Shown: positions 22,116 to 33,852, numbered from the stretch's first letter. The stretch is DNA of 64,000 nucleotides from Conus ventricosus (GCA_018398815.1 CM031612.1:1405105-1469104), one strand, 5' to 3'. Translations and numbers: made by a program. The notes: generated by a model not told the origin, from the sequence alone.

Positions 22116-23285
22116 TTTCATTTCCAAATGATGGTCAAGGGTAACTCCTAGATTGACAACAGAGGATGAGAACGGAACAGTGGCATCACCAACTGTCATC
22201 GTAGAAGGGCAATTGAATTTGTGCGACATTTGGGGAGAGGAGAGAAGCATTACTTCAGATTTTTCATTGTTCAGCTTGAGTTTATTTGCTGTCATCCAAG
22301 ATCTGACATCGGCTATACAATCCTGCATTGCCTCTAGTAGTTGGGGAACCTCAGAAGGTGCAGCTGATTTCTGCAACTGTGAATCATCAGCATATGAATG
22401 ATGAAGGACTGAGTGTTTGTCAATGACATTTGCCAATGGAGAGGTGTAGAGAACAAACAGGACTGGTCCGAGGACCGAGCCCTGTGGGAGAAGAAACCCG
22501 GCCGTCAACAATGACAGACTGAGTCCGATGTGACAAATAGGATGAGAACCACTGCAGTGCTGTACCACCTATGCCAAAATCATGGTGCAAACGACTGAGG
22601 AGAATAGAGTGATCTATGGTGTCAAACGCAGCTCACAGGTCTAACAGAGCCAGAATCGAGACTTTGCGATCTTTCAAAGAAAGGAGTAGATCATTTACTA
22701 TCCTTAAAAGAGCTGTCTCAGTGCTGTGTTCTGGTCTGTAGGCAGACTGAAATGGATTGAAGAGGTTATTGGAAACCAGGTATTCGGATAGTTGGATTAG
22801 GACGATCTTTTCAATTATTTTAGAGATAAAGGACAAGTTAGATACTGGACGGTAATTCTTAAGTTCATTTTGATCAAGAGTGACCTTTTGAGAAGAGGCG
22901 TCACCAGAGCAGCTTTACAAGCATCCGGAAAGGTGCCAGAGGTGAGAGAAGAGTTGATATGGGCTGTGAGAGATGGTAATAGACTATCAAGACATTCAAT
23001 CAGAAGAGGGGTAGGAATAGGATCGAGATTACAAGTTTTGGGAGAAGAATTGATGATGACGTTACGAACAGCATCTGATGTTACAGGTTGAAAGGACGAG
23101 AGAGAAGTTTTGGTGAAAAGCTCACCTGGCAGAGGAGGGTTGGCTACAACCATTGCATCTAAATCACGTCTGAGAGTGGCTATTTTGTTGTGAAAGAAAT
23201 CTGAGAAAAGACCTGGAAGCTGACATGTTGGATAAATAGTAGGCAGCTGACTATTTGTCTTTCTACACAACAGATTGTCAGTAAG
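22115..23285 (-). pseudogene. partial CR1/L2-like LINE reverse transcriptase
   Basis: Minus-strand blocks in RT order: 23270-22815 has NSSPKTCNLDPIPTPLL; 22836-22633 has MSFISKIIEKIVLIQLSEYL and FQSAYRPEHSTETALLRI; then LPQGSVLGPVLF and SYADDSQLQ in 22568-22110. The catalytic YADD is intact, but the frame changes between blocks. The endonuclease and the C-terminal end are missing. The motif wording (KPxNLDPIPTPLL, QSAYRPxHSTETALL, PQGSVLGPVLF) fits the CR1/L2/RTE-X type rather than the L1 at 12-19 kb. It is truncated by the PLE 3' end near 23290. Confidence 0.8.
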
Positions 23286-23354
23286 ATTAGGAATAGAGTT
23301 TGTTTAGAACTTACCGCCAATGACATTGACAAACAAAGCACAAGACAAGACACG

Positions 23355-23390
23355 ATGCATTTCAACCACTTGGGTCTTCTTCAGGCGAAA
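23355..23390 (-). ncRNA. candidate hammerhead ribozyme (degraded) of a PLE
   Basis: On the minus strand CTGAAGA (23384-23378) is followed by a GACC / GGTT stem and a GAAA box (23363-23360). It is the counterpart of the motif at 1433-1459 and lies at the same place relative to the PLE stop codon. Stem II has one G-T pair and GAAA is followed by TG instead of CG, so activity may be reduced. Confidence 0.45.
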
Positions 23391-23882
23391 AAATAAATCA
23401 CATTTAACATGTGGGACAGTACAAACAACGAAAAACGAAAAAAGAATGAAAAATGACTTATCCGTTCTTGTCCATGTGTTTGGTGGGCGGAAGTGACATG
23501 CGGCCAGGGGGATTATGGGAGAGGAAACGGAGGGGGGGGGGGGGGGGTTGCGTCAGGGGAGGTGTGTGTGTGTGATATGATAGGGTTGTGTGTCCAGTTT
23601 ATTGGGATGGTGTGATATCTTTGTGATGGTTGTGGTAATGGTGGATTGATAATAATGGTAAGGGAAAAAAAAAAAAAAGGGGGTGGGGGGGGGGGATTTA
23701 ATGGGAAGGATAATACAAAACTAAGATTAAATAGATGGAGGGTTGCTGTAACTACTGTATGAAGTGAGTGAAGGGGATGTGGTGGTGGTGTATGTAAGTG
23801 TGTGTGTATGTGTGTGTGTATGTGTGTGTGTTGGTAGGGGATTTTGCCAACTGGTGTGGAAGAGGTGAGTATGTGTGTTTGG

Positions 23883-25168
23883 TTATTGTTGGATATTGAT
23901 GCCTTGGGGGTGTAGTGTGCCCAGTTTGGCAATGAGATGGGATTCTTGAGTTGTGCGTTCAAAGCTGTCACTCTGTGACTGCCAGAGTGCCATGACTTTG
24001 ACATGGTCGATGTTGTGTTGGGTGTGGTTGAAGTGTAGGGCGACGGGTTTGGGTTGGTGGTGGCGGATATCGGCCAGGTGTTCAGAGATGCGTGTTTCGA
24101 GTGTGCGTGACGTTTCCCCTATGTAGATCTTGCCACACAGCTGGCAGTGGATGGCATATATAATGTTGCGGCTCTGACATGAGAATGTGCGTTTGACTGT
24201 GAAGGAGTCTTTGGGGCCCTGTAGGATGGTGTCTGGTTTGGTGAGGGGGCAGATTTTGCAGTTGGGTTTGGAGCAGGGGTGAGTACCTGGTGGTGTAGCT
24301 GTGGTTCTGTTCAAACTGGACCGCACGAGGAGGTCTTTGAGGTTTTTGTCACGTTTGAATGTGATCATGGGTTTGGTATGGAAGGCGGGTTTGTGGTTAT
24401 GTACAATGTGCCAATTGGATTTGAGGATCCTACAGATGGGGAGGGTGTGCGGGTGGTAGAGGAGGTAGGCTGTGGGTCTGTCTGTCTTGGTTGGATGCTG
24501 GGTGTCCAGAGCAGATGTTCTGGATACAGCTATGGTGCGGCGGAGTGCTGCATTGATGATGGAACTGGGGTATCCGCGGTTGGTGAAAAATTGTGACATT
24601 TTGGCTGCTTGTATAGTGAAGTCTTCCTCGCTGAAGCAGAGTCTGCGAAGACGGAGAAATTGTGAGTATGGGATGCTGTCTTTAGTGTGTGGGTTGTGGG
24701 AGGATGAGTAGTCTAGGTATGCATGTGCGTCGGTGGGTTTGTAGAAAATGGAGGTTTTGAGTAGGCCTTCTTCTAGGGAGATGGTGATGTCTAGGAAGTT
24801 GACGGACTGCGAAATGGTGTAGGTGAGTCGGATAGATGGATGGAAGGTCTGGGCAAAGTTGAGGAAGTTGAGGAGGTCTTGTTTTGGCATAGATGTGGCT
24901 CCCAGTCCATCATCGATATACCTTTTGTACAGTTCAGGTGTGGGGCCTGTGTATGTGTTGAGTAGGCGGTGTTCCAAGTGTCCCATGAAGAGGCAGGCAT
25001 AGGCTGGTCCCATTTTGGTACCCATGGCAACACCGCTAATTTGTGAAAATGTGTGCTTGTTGAATTGAAATGTGTTCAGGGTGAGGACTAATTCAGCGAG
25101 TCTGACCAGTGTGGTGGTGGGAGGGTGTTGTTGGTTGGGGGGCCGTTTGTCCAGGAAAAATGTGAGGG
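23883..25168 (-). pseudogene. PLE reverse transcriptase (palm/thumb) + GIY-YIG endonuclease
   Basis: A continuous minus-strand frame of about 430 codons. It shows RT motif 'GVAMGTKMGPAYACLF', YKRYIDDGLG (YxDD catalytic aspartates), FLDITISLEEG and a Leu/Arg-rich thumb. A Cys-bearing linker (PCSKPNCKICPL) follows, then a GIY-YIG-type nuclease with NIIYAIHCQLCGKIYIGET and TLETRISEHL. The enzyme of this family primes reverse transcription at nicked chromosomal DNA. The catalytic motifs visible here are intact. However, the N-terminal RT0/fingers part is not upstream on this strand but inverted across a palindrome at 25175-25196, so the copy cannot give a full protein. The first residues of the open frame come from the antisense of the inverted part. 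Confidence 0.88.
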
Positions 25169-25174
25169 CCATTG

Positions 25175-25196
25175 ATGTGGAAAGATCTTTCCACAT
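25175..25196. repeat. 22-bp perfect palindrome at PLE inversion junction
   Basis: ATGTGGAAAGA followed by its exact reverse complement. It sits precisely between the two oppositely oriented halves of the PLE. The arm is repeated once more just downstream (ATGTGGAAAGATT). Confidence 0.95.
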
Positions 25197-25203
25197 TGAT
25201 GTG

Positions 25204-25612
25204 GAAAGATTTTTTAGGAAACTTCGTTGGATGGCAGCACTTGAAAACATACCCAGGCCCCCACCACCCCAAAACTCTGACACCTTCACTCAACTATTTC
25301 AAACCCCAATGCTCCGCCAACCACCCTCAAACAAATCCAGTGAAGTTGAACTCTACATAAAAACATGCAAAATAGACATCAGCCGGATCAAATCCAAACC
25401 TGTCCGACACTGCAACCTTTCACAAAACCAACAAAAAGCCCTCAAATCACTACGAGAACGACAGGACATTGTCATCAAACCAGCAGACAAGGGTGGTGCA
25501 GTTGTAGTTTGGGACAAACAACTATACATAGCAGAAGCACAAAAACAACTGTCCAACACAAATTTCTACACACCGCTCACAACATCACCCCTCCCTCAAC
25601 ACCAGAAACTCA
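25204..25612 (+). pseudogene. PLE reverse transcriptase, N-terminal fragment (inverted)
   Basis: The plus-strand frame reads LRWMAALENIPRPPPP, later LSQNQQKALKSLRERQDIVI and then KPADKGGAVVVW, and ends at the 29-bp satellite. DIVIKPADKGGAVVV is the hallmark N-terminal RT block of PLE proteins. It is head-to-head with the C-terminal part on the minus strand and ends abruptly where the 29-bp repeats begin at about 25613. Confidence 0.85.
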
Positions 25613-26960
25613 TACACGTGTCCTTCATCCTATATATCAGTACCACCTGTCCTTCATCCCATATATCAGTACCACCTGTCCTTCATCCTTTATATCAGTA
25701 CCACCTGTCCTTCATCCTATATATCATACCACCTGTCCTTCATCCTGTATATCATACCACCTGTCCTTCATCCTATATATCAGTACCACGTGTCCTTCAT
25801 CCTATATATCAGTACCACCTGTCCTTCATCCTATATATCAGTACCACCTGACCTTCATCCTATATATCATACCACCTGTCCTTCATCCTGTATATCATAC
25901 CACCTGTCCTTCATCCTATATATCAGTACCACGTGTCCTTCATCCTATATATCAGTACCACCTGTCCTTCATCCTATATATCAGTACCACCTGTCCTTCA
26001 TCCTTTATATCAGTACCACCTGTCCTTCATCCTGTATATCAGTACCACCTGTCCTTCATCCTACATATCATACCACCTGTCCTTCATCCTATATATCAGT
26101 ACCACCTGTCCTTTATCCTATATATCAGTACCACCTGTCCTTCATCCTACATATCAGTACCACGTGTCCTTCATCCTATATACAGGTACCACGTGTCCTT
26201 CATCCTATATATCATACCACCCGTCCTTCATCCTACATATCAATACCACCTGTCCTTCATCCTATATATCAGTACCACCCGTCCTTCATCCTATATATCA
26301 GTACCACATGTCCTTCATCCTATATATCAGTACCACCCGTCCTTCATCCTGTATATCAGTACCACCTGTCCTTCATCCTATATATCAATACCACCTGTCC
26401 TTCATCCTACATATCAATACCACCTGTCCTTCATACTATATATCAGTACCACGTGTCCTTCATCCTATATATCAGTACCACCCGTCCTTCATCCTGTATA
26501 TCGCTACCACGTGTCCTTCATTCTATATATCAGTACCACCCGTCCTTCATCCTGTATATCAGTACCACCTGTCCTTCATCCTATATATCAATACCACCTG
26601 TCCTTCATCCTGTATATCAGTACCACGTGTCCTTCATCCTATATATCAGTACCACGTGTCCTTCATCCTATATATCATACCACCTGTCCTTCATCCTGTA
26701 TATCATACCACCTGTCCTTCATCCTATATATCAGTACCACCAGTCCTTCATCCTATATATCAGTACCACCTGTCCTTCATCCTATATATCAGTACCACTA
26801 GTCCTTCATCCTATATATCGGTACCACCAGTCCTTCATCCTATATATCGGTACCACCCGTCCTTCATCCTACATATCATACACCTGTCCTTCATCCTATA
26901 TATCAGTACCACCAGTCCTTCATCCTATATATCGGCACCACCCGTCCTTCATCCTACTGT
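25613..26960. repeat. 29-bp satellite, about 46 copies
   Basis: Unit: TACCACCTGTCCTTCATCCT followed by ATATATCAG, with frequent ACGTGT/ACCCGT variants. All three plus-strand frames stay open, giving protein-like 29-residue repeats that I reject as genes. Confidence 0.97.
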
Positions 26961-27012
26961 ACCCGCCCTGTACGAATGCCACGTGTCCGTCATCATACTT
27001 CACTTCCTCTTT

Positions 27013-29130
27013 GCCAGGGCCGTCTGTCCATCATGCAGGCATCTCTGTGCCAGTGCCGTCTGTCCATCATGCAGGCTTCCCTGTGCCAGTGCCGTCTGTC
27101 CATCATGCAGGCTTCTCTTCGCCAGTGCCGTCTGTCCATCATGCAGGCTTCTCAGTGCCGTCTGTCCATCATGCAGGCTTCCTGTGCCAGCGCCGTCTGT
27201 CCATCATGCAGGCTTCCTTGTGCCAGTGCCGTCTGTCCATCATGCAGGTTTCTCTGTGCCAGTGCCGTCTGTCCATCATGCAGGCTTCTCAGTGCCGTCT
27301 GTCCATCATGCAGACTTCTCTGTGCCAGTGCCGTCTGTCCATCATGCAGACTTCTCTGTGCCAGTGCCGTCTGTCCATCATGCAGACTTCTCTGTGCCAG
27401 TGCCGTCTGTCCTTCATGCAGGCTTCTCTGTGCCAGTGCCGTCTGTCCATCGTGCAGGCTTCTCTGTGCCAGTGCCGTCTGTCCATCATGCAAGCTTGTC
27501 TGTGCCAGTGCCGTCTGTCCATCATGCAAGCCTGTCTGTGCCAGTGCCGTCTGTCCATCATGCAGGCTTCTCTGTGCCAGTGCCGTCTGTCCATCATGCA
27601 GGCTTGTCTGTGCCAGTGCCGTCTGTCCATCATGCAGGCTTCTCTGTGCCAGTGCTGTCTGTCCATCATGCAAGCTTCCCTGTGCCAGTGCCGTCTGTCC
27701 ATCATGCAGGATTCTCTGTGCCAGTGCCGTCTGTCCATCATGCAGGCTTCTCTGTGCCAGTGCCGTCTGTCCATCATGCAGGCTTCTTTGTGCCAGTGCC
27801 GTCTGTCCATCATGCAGGCTTCTCTGTGCCAGTGCCGTCTGTCCATCATGCCAGCTTCTCTGTGCCAGTGCCGTATGTCCATCATGCCAGCTTCTCTGTG
27901 CCAGTGCCGTATGTCCATCATGCAGGCTTCTCTGTGCCGTCTGTCCATCATGCAGGCTTCTCTAGGACAGTGCCGTCAGTCCATTATGCAGGCTTCTCTG
28001 TGCCAGTGCCGTCTGTCCATCATGCAGGCTTCTCTGTGCCAGTGCCGTCTGTCCATCATGCAGGCTTCTCTAGGACAGTGCCGTCAGTCCATTATGCAGG
28101 CTTCTCTGTGCCAGTGCCGTCTGTCCATCATGCAGGCTTCTCTGTGCCAATGCCGTCTGTCCATCATGCAGGCTTCTCTGTGCCGTCTGTCCATCATGCA
28201 GGCTTCTCTGTGCCAGTGCCGTCTGTCCATCATGCAGGCTTCTCTGTGCCAGTGCCGTCTGTCCATCATGCAGGCTTCTCTGTGCCAGTGCCGTATGTCC
28301 ATCATGCAGGCTTCTCTGTGCCAGTGCCGTCTGTCCATCATGCAGTCTTCTCTAGGCCAGTGCCGTCAGTCCATCATGCAGCCTTCTCTGTGCCAGTGCC
28401 GTCTGTCCATCATGCAGGCTTCTCTGTGCCGTCTGTCCATCATGCAGGCTTCTCTGTGCCAGTGCCGTATGTCCATCATGCAGGCTTCTCTGTGCCGTAT
28501 GTCCATCATGCAGGCTTCTCTGTGCCGTCTGTCCATCATGCAGGCTTCCCTGTGCCGTCTGTCCATCATGCAGGCTTCTCTGTGCCAGTGCCGTCTGTCC
28601 ATCATGCAGGCTTCTCTGTGCCAGTGCCGTATGTTTATCATTCAGGCTTCGCAGTGTCAGTGCCGTCTGTCCATCATGCAGGCTTCTCAGTGCCGTCTGT
28701 CCATCATGCAGGCTTCTCTGTGCCGTCTGACCATCATGCAGTCTTCCCTGTGCCGTCTGTCCATCATGCAGGCTTCTCAGTGCCGTCTGTCCATCATTCA
28801 GGCTTCTCTGCGCCAGTGCCGTCTGTCCATCATGCAGGCTTCTCTGCGCTAGTGCCGTCTGTCCATCATGAAGGCTTCTGTGTGCCGTCTGTCCATCGTG
28901 CAGGCTTCTCTGTGCCAGTGCCGTCTGTCCATCATGAAGGCTTCTCTGTGCCAGTGCCGTCTGTCCATCATGCAGGCTTCTCAGTGCCGTCTGTCCATCA
29001 TGAAGGCTTCTCTGTGCCAGTGCCGTATGTCCATCATGAAGGCTTCTCTGTGCCAGTGCCGTCTGTCCATCATGAAGGCTTCTCTGTGCCAGTGCCGTAT
29101 GTCCATCATGCAGGCTTCTCTGTGCCAGTA
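27013..29130. repeat. 36/30-bp satellite, about 60 copies
   Basis: The 36-bp unit is 'GCCGTCTGTCCATCATGCAG' + 'GCTTCTCTGTGCCAGT'. A 30-bp form lacks GCCAGT. Both sizes are multiples of 3, so both strands show frames of hundreds of codons (for example HDGQTALAQRSL repeats on the minus strand). Local subfamilies such as TAGGACAGT are themselves duplicated around 27960 and 28070, showing block duplication. Confidence 0.97.
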
Positions 29131-29253
29131 CCACATGTCTTTCATCCTACCTTGACGTCCCCTGTACCAGCATTTTCTGTATCATCATCCTGATGCTACC
29201 TTTTCCGTACCAATACCATCTGTCTTTCATTCTACCTTTACCTTCTGTGTATC

Positions 29254-30250
29254 AAAACCATCTGTTCTTCACAGTACCATTACCTTCTGGGTAGCAATGC
29301 CATCTGTTCTTCATCCTACCATTACCTTCTGGGTAGCAATGTCATCTGTTCTTCATCCTACCATTACCTTCTGGGTAGCAATGCCATCTGTTCTTCATCC
29401 TGCTATTACCTTCTGGGTTGCAGTGCCATCTGTTCTTCATCCTACCATTACCTTCTGGTAGCAATACAATCTGTTTTTCATCCTACCATTACCTACTGGT
29501 AGCAATGCCATCTGTTCTTCATCCTACCATTACCTTCTGGGTAGCAATACAATCTGTTTTTCATCCTACCATTACCTTCTGGTAGCAATGCCATCTGTTC
29601 TTCATCCTACCGTTACCTTCTGGGTAGCATGCCATCTGTTCTTCATCCTACCATTACCTTCTGGGTAGCAATGCCATCTGTTCTTCATCCTACCATTACC
29701 TTCTGGGTAGCAATACAATCTGTTTTTCATCCTACCATTACCTTCTGGGTAGCAATGCCATCTGTTCTTCATCCTACCATTACCTTCTGGGTAGCAATGC
29801 CATCTGTTCTTCATCCTACCATTACCTTCTGGGTAGCAATGCCATCTGTTCTTCATCCTACCATTACCTTCTGGGTAGCAATGCCATCTGTTCTTCATCC
29901 TACCATTACCTGCTGGGTAGCAATGCCATCTGTTCTTCATCCTACCATTACCTTCTGGGTAGCATGCCATTTGTTTTTCATGCTACCATTACCTTCTGGG
30001 TAGCAATGCCATCTGTTCTTCATCCTACCATTACCTTCTGGGTAGCAATGCCATCTGTTCTTCATCCTACCATTACCTTCTGGGTAGCAATGCCTTCTGC
30101 TCTTTATCTTACCTTCTGGGTAGCAATACCATCTGTTCTTCATCTTATCTTCTGGGTAGCAATGCCATCTGTTCTTCATCTTACCTTCTGGTTAGCAATG
30201 CCATCTGTTCTTCATCTTACCTTCTGGTTAGCAATGCCATTTGCTTTTCA
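29254..30250. repeat. 42-bp satellite, about 24 copies
   Basis: Unit: CCATCTGTTCTTCATCCTAC then CATTACCTTCTGGGTAGCAATG. The first half equals the 42-bp form of the 9.6-12.2 kb array; the second half differs. Confidence 0.95.
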
Positions 30251-31530
30251 TCCAGTGTTTACCTTCTCTATTCCAGTACCATACCCTCATTTCTACGTTT
30301 GTCTCCTCTGTACTAATACCATTGTCCTTTATACTTTTACCTGCTCTGTCAAAATACCATGCGTCCGTCCTTCCACCTATACCGCCTCTGTACTAATATC
30401 ATCTGTCAATCCTAGTTTTACCTGCTTTTTACAAATACCATGCGTCCGTCCTTCTACCTTTACCTCCTCTGTACTAGCACCATCTGTCAATCCTAATTTT
30501 ACCTGCTTTGTACAAATACCATGCGTCCGTCCTACCTTTCACTCACTCTCACTCTCTCCCTTGACCTCCTCTGTATTAATGCCATCTGTCCTTTATCCTA
30601 CCTTTACCTGCTCTGTACAAATATCATGCTTCCGTCATCGTACCTTCATCTTCTCTATATCAATACTATCTGTCCCTCAGCCGACCCTTTCTCTGTACCA
30701 ATAAGATTTTGTCCTTCGTCCAACTTTTTAGGCTTCTCTGTTTCATCTCCGTGTTTCCTTCAATCTACTTGTACCTTCTGTGTACCAATGTACCGACCTT
30801 TACCTTCTCCACACCAATATCGTACGTCCTTTTTCCTGTTTTTCCCTGCATGCTAATATTAACATCTGGCATCCTGTCTTTACCACCTATGTACTAATAC
30901 CATCTGTCATCACTCCTTACCACCTTTATCTTCATGTCAGTACCATCTGCCCCTCATCCTACTCCTACCTCCTCAATACCAATGCCATCTGTCATCACAC
31001 CTTACCTTTATCTTCTCCATATCAGTACCATCTGCCCCTCATCCTACTCCTACCTTCTCAATACCAATGCCATCTGTCATCACTCCTTACCTTTATCTTC
31101 TCCGTATCATTACCATCTGCCTCCCATCCTGCTCCTACCTTCTCAGTACCAGTATCATCTGTCATCACTCCTTACCTTTATCTTCTCCGTATCAGTACCA
31201 TCTGCCCCTCATCCTACTCCTACCTTCTCAATACCAATGCCATCTGTCATCACTCCTTACCTTTATCTTCTCCGTATCAGTACCATCTGCCCCCCATCCT
31301 ACTCCTACCTTCTCAATACCAGTATCATCTGTCCATCCTACCATCACTTCCTCTGTGCCACTACTGTCTGCCCTTCATCCTTTTGCCTCATTCATGTCGT
31401 TTTTTCCTGTGCATGATCCTACCTCTGTCTCCTCTGTATCCACACAGTCTGTGCCCCGACCAACCTTCACCTTCTCTCTATCAGTTCCATCTGCACTCCA
31501 CGTTATTGTTTTACCTTCTGTGTATGCTTT
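30251..31530. repeat. degenerate satellite remnants with an 85-bp dimer
   Basis: Old copies of the same theme (CCATCTGTC...CCTACCTTTACCTTCTCTGTACC) are present. Between 30910 and 31330 a dimeric 85-bp unit is repeated about five times: 'CATCACTCCTTACCTTTATC', then CTGCCCCTCATCCTACTCC. Frames of 100-360 codons are repeat artefacts. Confidence 0.85.
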
Positions 31531-31553
31531 TGGCACATTTTATCATCACCATT

Positions 31554-31579
31554 GTGGTGGTGGTGGTGGTAGTAGTAGT

Positions 31580-31625
<46 letters not shown>

Positions 31626-31697
31626 TGCAGCAGCAGCAGTAGTAGTTGTAGTAGCGGTGGTGGTGGTAGTGGTAATAGTTGTTGTAGCAGTAGTAGT

Positions 31698-31735
<38 letters not shown>

Positions 31736-31772
31736 CGGTGGTAGTGGTAATAGTTGTTGTAGCAGTAGTAGT

Positions 31773-31822
<50 letters not shown>

Positions 31823-31862
31823 TAGTTGTTGTTGTAGTGGTAGTAGCAGAAGAAGAAGAGGA
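31554..31862. repeat. (GTA/GTG/GCA)n trinucleotide array
   Basis: About 300 bp of trinucleotides reads as poly-Ser or poly-Val depending on frame. Confidence 0.95.
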
Positions 31863-31869
31863 TGAAGTA

Positions 31870-32113
31870 GTAATATTTTATACTCTTGCCTTGCCCTTTC
31901 CTTGCCTTGCTTTGCCTTGCCTAGCTTTGCCTTGCCTTGCCTTGGCTTGCCTTGCCTTGCCTTGCCTTGCTTTGCCTTGCCTTGTATCGTAATTCACAGA
32001 CACTACAGCTTTCTCTGTATGGAATCATCTGTATTAAGTTTGGTCTGCTCTCCCCATGAAGTGCCCGTAGCCCCCCCCCCCCCCGCCCCCCCCCCCCCCC
32101 GCCTCTCCTCTCT

Positions 32114-32175
<62 letters not shown>

Positions 32176-32176
32176 A
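31870..32176. repeat. (CCTTG)n, poly-C and (CT)n tracts
   Basis: CCTTG pentamers lie at about 31885-31985, C-runs at 32071-32100 and CT units at 32105-32172. A possible acceptor TTTCAG at 32177 opens a 60-codon frame. Its phase does not fit the flanking exons, so I do not call it an exon. Confidence 0.9.
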
Positions 32177-32384
32177 GGCCAGATGGGGAAAGGTGTTTTC
32201 ATGCGTGTCTGTTACCCTCGGAATCTCGAAGAAAAGCACCATCATGCTTATTTGTTATCCCTTAGAACAGAGGTTATTGGTCAATCTCTACCCTGCTGCC
32301 GAGTCGCTTACTTCCATGCGGCTTGCGCTGTGTGTAGTACTGATCCCGCTGCGCAGGACGCCAGCGACTAAAAGCCCTGTACCG

Positions 32385-32575
32385 ACAGTCATCTGCAATC
32401 ACTGACAGTCATCTGTAATCACTGATCTGTAATCACTGACAGTCATCTGTAATCACTCACAGTCATCTGTAATCACTGACAGTCATCTGTAATCACTCAC
32501 AGCCATCTGTAATCACTCACAGCCATCTGTAATCACTGACAGCCATCTGTAATCACTGACAGTCATCTGTAATCA
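32385..32575. repeat. 20-bp satellite, about 9 copies
   Basis: Unit: CAGTCATCTGTAATCACTGA, with CTCAC and AGCCATC variants. Confidence 0.93.
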
Positions 32576-32611
32576 AGGCGCAGCGTCAGCGAGCGTCCAC
32601 CTTCTTAAAGG

Positions 32612-33352
32612 CGCTACCACGTCCGTCCAGCGACAGTACCTACGAGCTTACCAATATAGCGACAAATTATTGTCTTTATTATTATTAATATCATTATCTA
32701 CCACGTCCGTCCAACGACAGTGCCTACGAGCTTACCAATATTAGCGACAAATTATTGTCTTTGTTATTATTAATATCATTATCTACCACGTCCGTCCAAC
32801 GACAGTGCCTACGAGCTACCAATATTAGCGACAAATTATTGTCTTTGTTATTATTAATATCATTCTACCACGTCCGTCCAACGACAGTGCCTACGAGCTT
32901 ACCAATATTAGCGACAAATTATTGGTTTTTATTATTAATATCATTATCTACCACGTCCGTCCAACGACAGTCCCTACGAGCTTACCAATATTAGCGACAA
33001 ATTATTGTCTTTATTATTATTAATATCATTATCTACCACGTCCGTCCAACGACAGTGCCTACGAGCTTACCAATATTAGCGACAAATTATTGTCTTTGTT
33101 ATTATTAATATCATTATCTACCACGTCCGTCCAACGACAGTGCCTACGAGCTTACCAATATTAGCGACAAATTATTGTCTTTGTTATTATTAATATCATT
33201 ATCTACCACGTCCGTCCAACGACAGTGCATACGAGCTTACCAATATTAGCGACAAATTATTGTCTTGTTATTATTAATATCATTATCTACCACGTCTGTC
33301 CAACGACAGTGCCTACGAGCTTACCAATATTAGCGACAAATTATTGTCTTCA
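32612..33352. repeat. 85-bp satellite, about 9 copies
   Basis: Unit contains 'CTACCACGTCCGTCCAACGA', 'CAGTGCCTACGAGCTTACCA' and 'AATTATTGTCTTTGTTATTA'. Copies differ by a few single-base changes and small indels, so expansion is recent. Confidence 0.95.
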
Positions 33353-33376
33353 TTGTATCAATATTATTACCAAGTA

Positions 33377-33660
33377 TCGGTAGTAGTAGTAGTAGCAGTG
33401 GCAGCAGCAGCAGCGGCAGCAGCAGTAGCAGTAGCAACAATGGTGGTAGTGGTAGTAGCAGTAGTGGTAATAGTAGTTGTTTTCATAGCAGTAGTAGAAG
33501 TAGTGTTAAGGGAAGCAGCAGCAGCAGCAGCAACAGCAGCAGTAGTAGTAGTAGCAGCTGATGTTGTTATTGTTGTTCTTGTGGTTGTTGCTGTTGCTGT
33601 TGTCATAGCAGTAGAAGAAGTAGTACTACGAGAAGCAGCAGAGGCAGAAATAGTACTAGT
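33377..33660. repeat. interrupted trinucleotide array (GTA/GCA/GTT)
   Basis: Ser/Ala/Val homopolymer frames. It ends just before exon 4, and its pyrimidine-poor sequence forms the 3' end of the large intron. Confidence 0.9.
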
Positions 33661-33675
33661 AGTGTTTCTGTGCAG

Positions 33676-33790
33676 ATGTGAACGGTCGCTTGGTTCTTGG
33701 AATCTCTGTGACCAAAACCAGAGAAGGGGCGGATAAGGAACGAATTCTGGCCTTTCAGAAAAGCAACGTACCCCTGCTGACCAAGCTGAG
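33676..33790 (+). CDS. host gene, candidate exon 4
   Basis: A 115-nt exon between TTTCTGTGCAG|ATGTG and AAGCTGAG|GTGATG. The entering phase (1) matches the end of exon 3 across 24.65 kb, completing a GAT codon; the leaving phase (2) matches exon 5. The translation contains NGRLVLGISVTKTREGADK and AFQKSNVPLLTKL: charged, non-repetitive and coding-like. No known domain is recognised. The large repeat-filled intron before it is the oddest property of this gene. Confidence 0.68.
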
Positions 33791-33795
33791 GTGAT

Positions 33796-33852
<57 letters not shown>

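Larger units (their letters stand above)
23300..25170 (-). mobile_element. Penelope-like element, 3' two-thirds
   Basis: On the minus strand this segment carries the RT palm, the GIY-YIG domain, a 3' UTR with G/GT-rich microsatellites, and a hammerhead-like motif at 23355-23390. Its N-terminal RT coding part is found in the opposite orientation at 25204-25612, so the element has been internally inverted. Confidence 0.85.

Noticed and set aside
24279..24711. Plus-strand frames antisense to the PLE protein
   Set aside because: Shadow frames of a coding strand whose RT and nuclease motifs are clear.
25790..29193. Plus-strand frames of 1020 and 1086 codons
   Set aside because: They run through the 29-bp and 36/30-bp satellites and encode only the repeated unit in two or three frames at once; open because the units lack stops, not because of selection.
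32178..32371. Possible exon after TTTCAG with a 62-codon frame
   Set aside because: Its phase would break the otherwise consistent join between 9024 and 33676 and there is no suitable donor; kept as intron.
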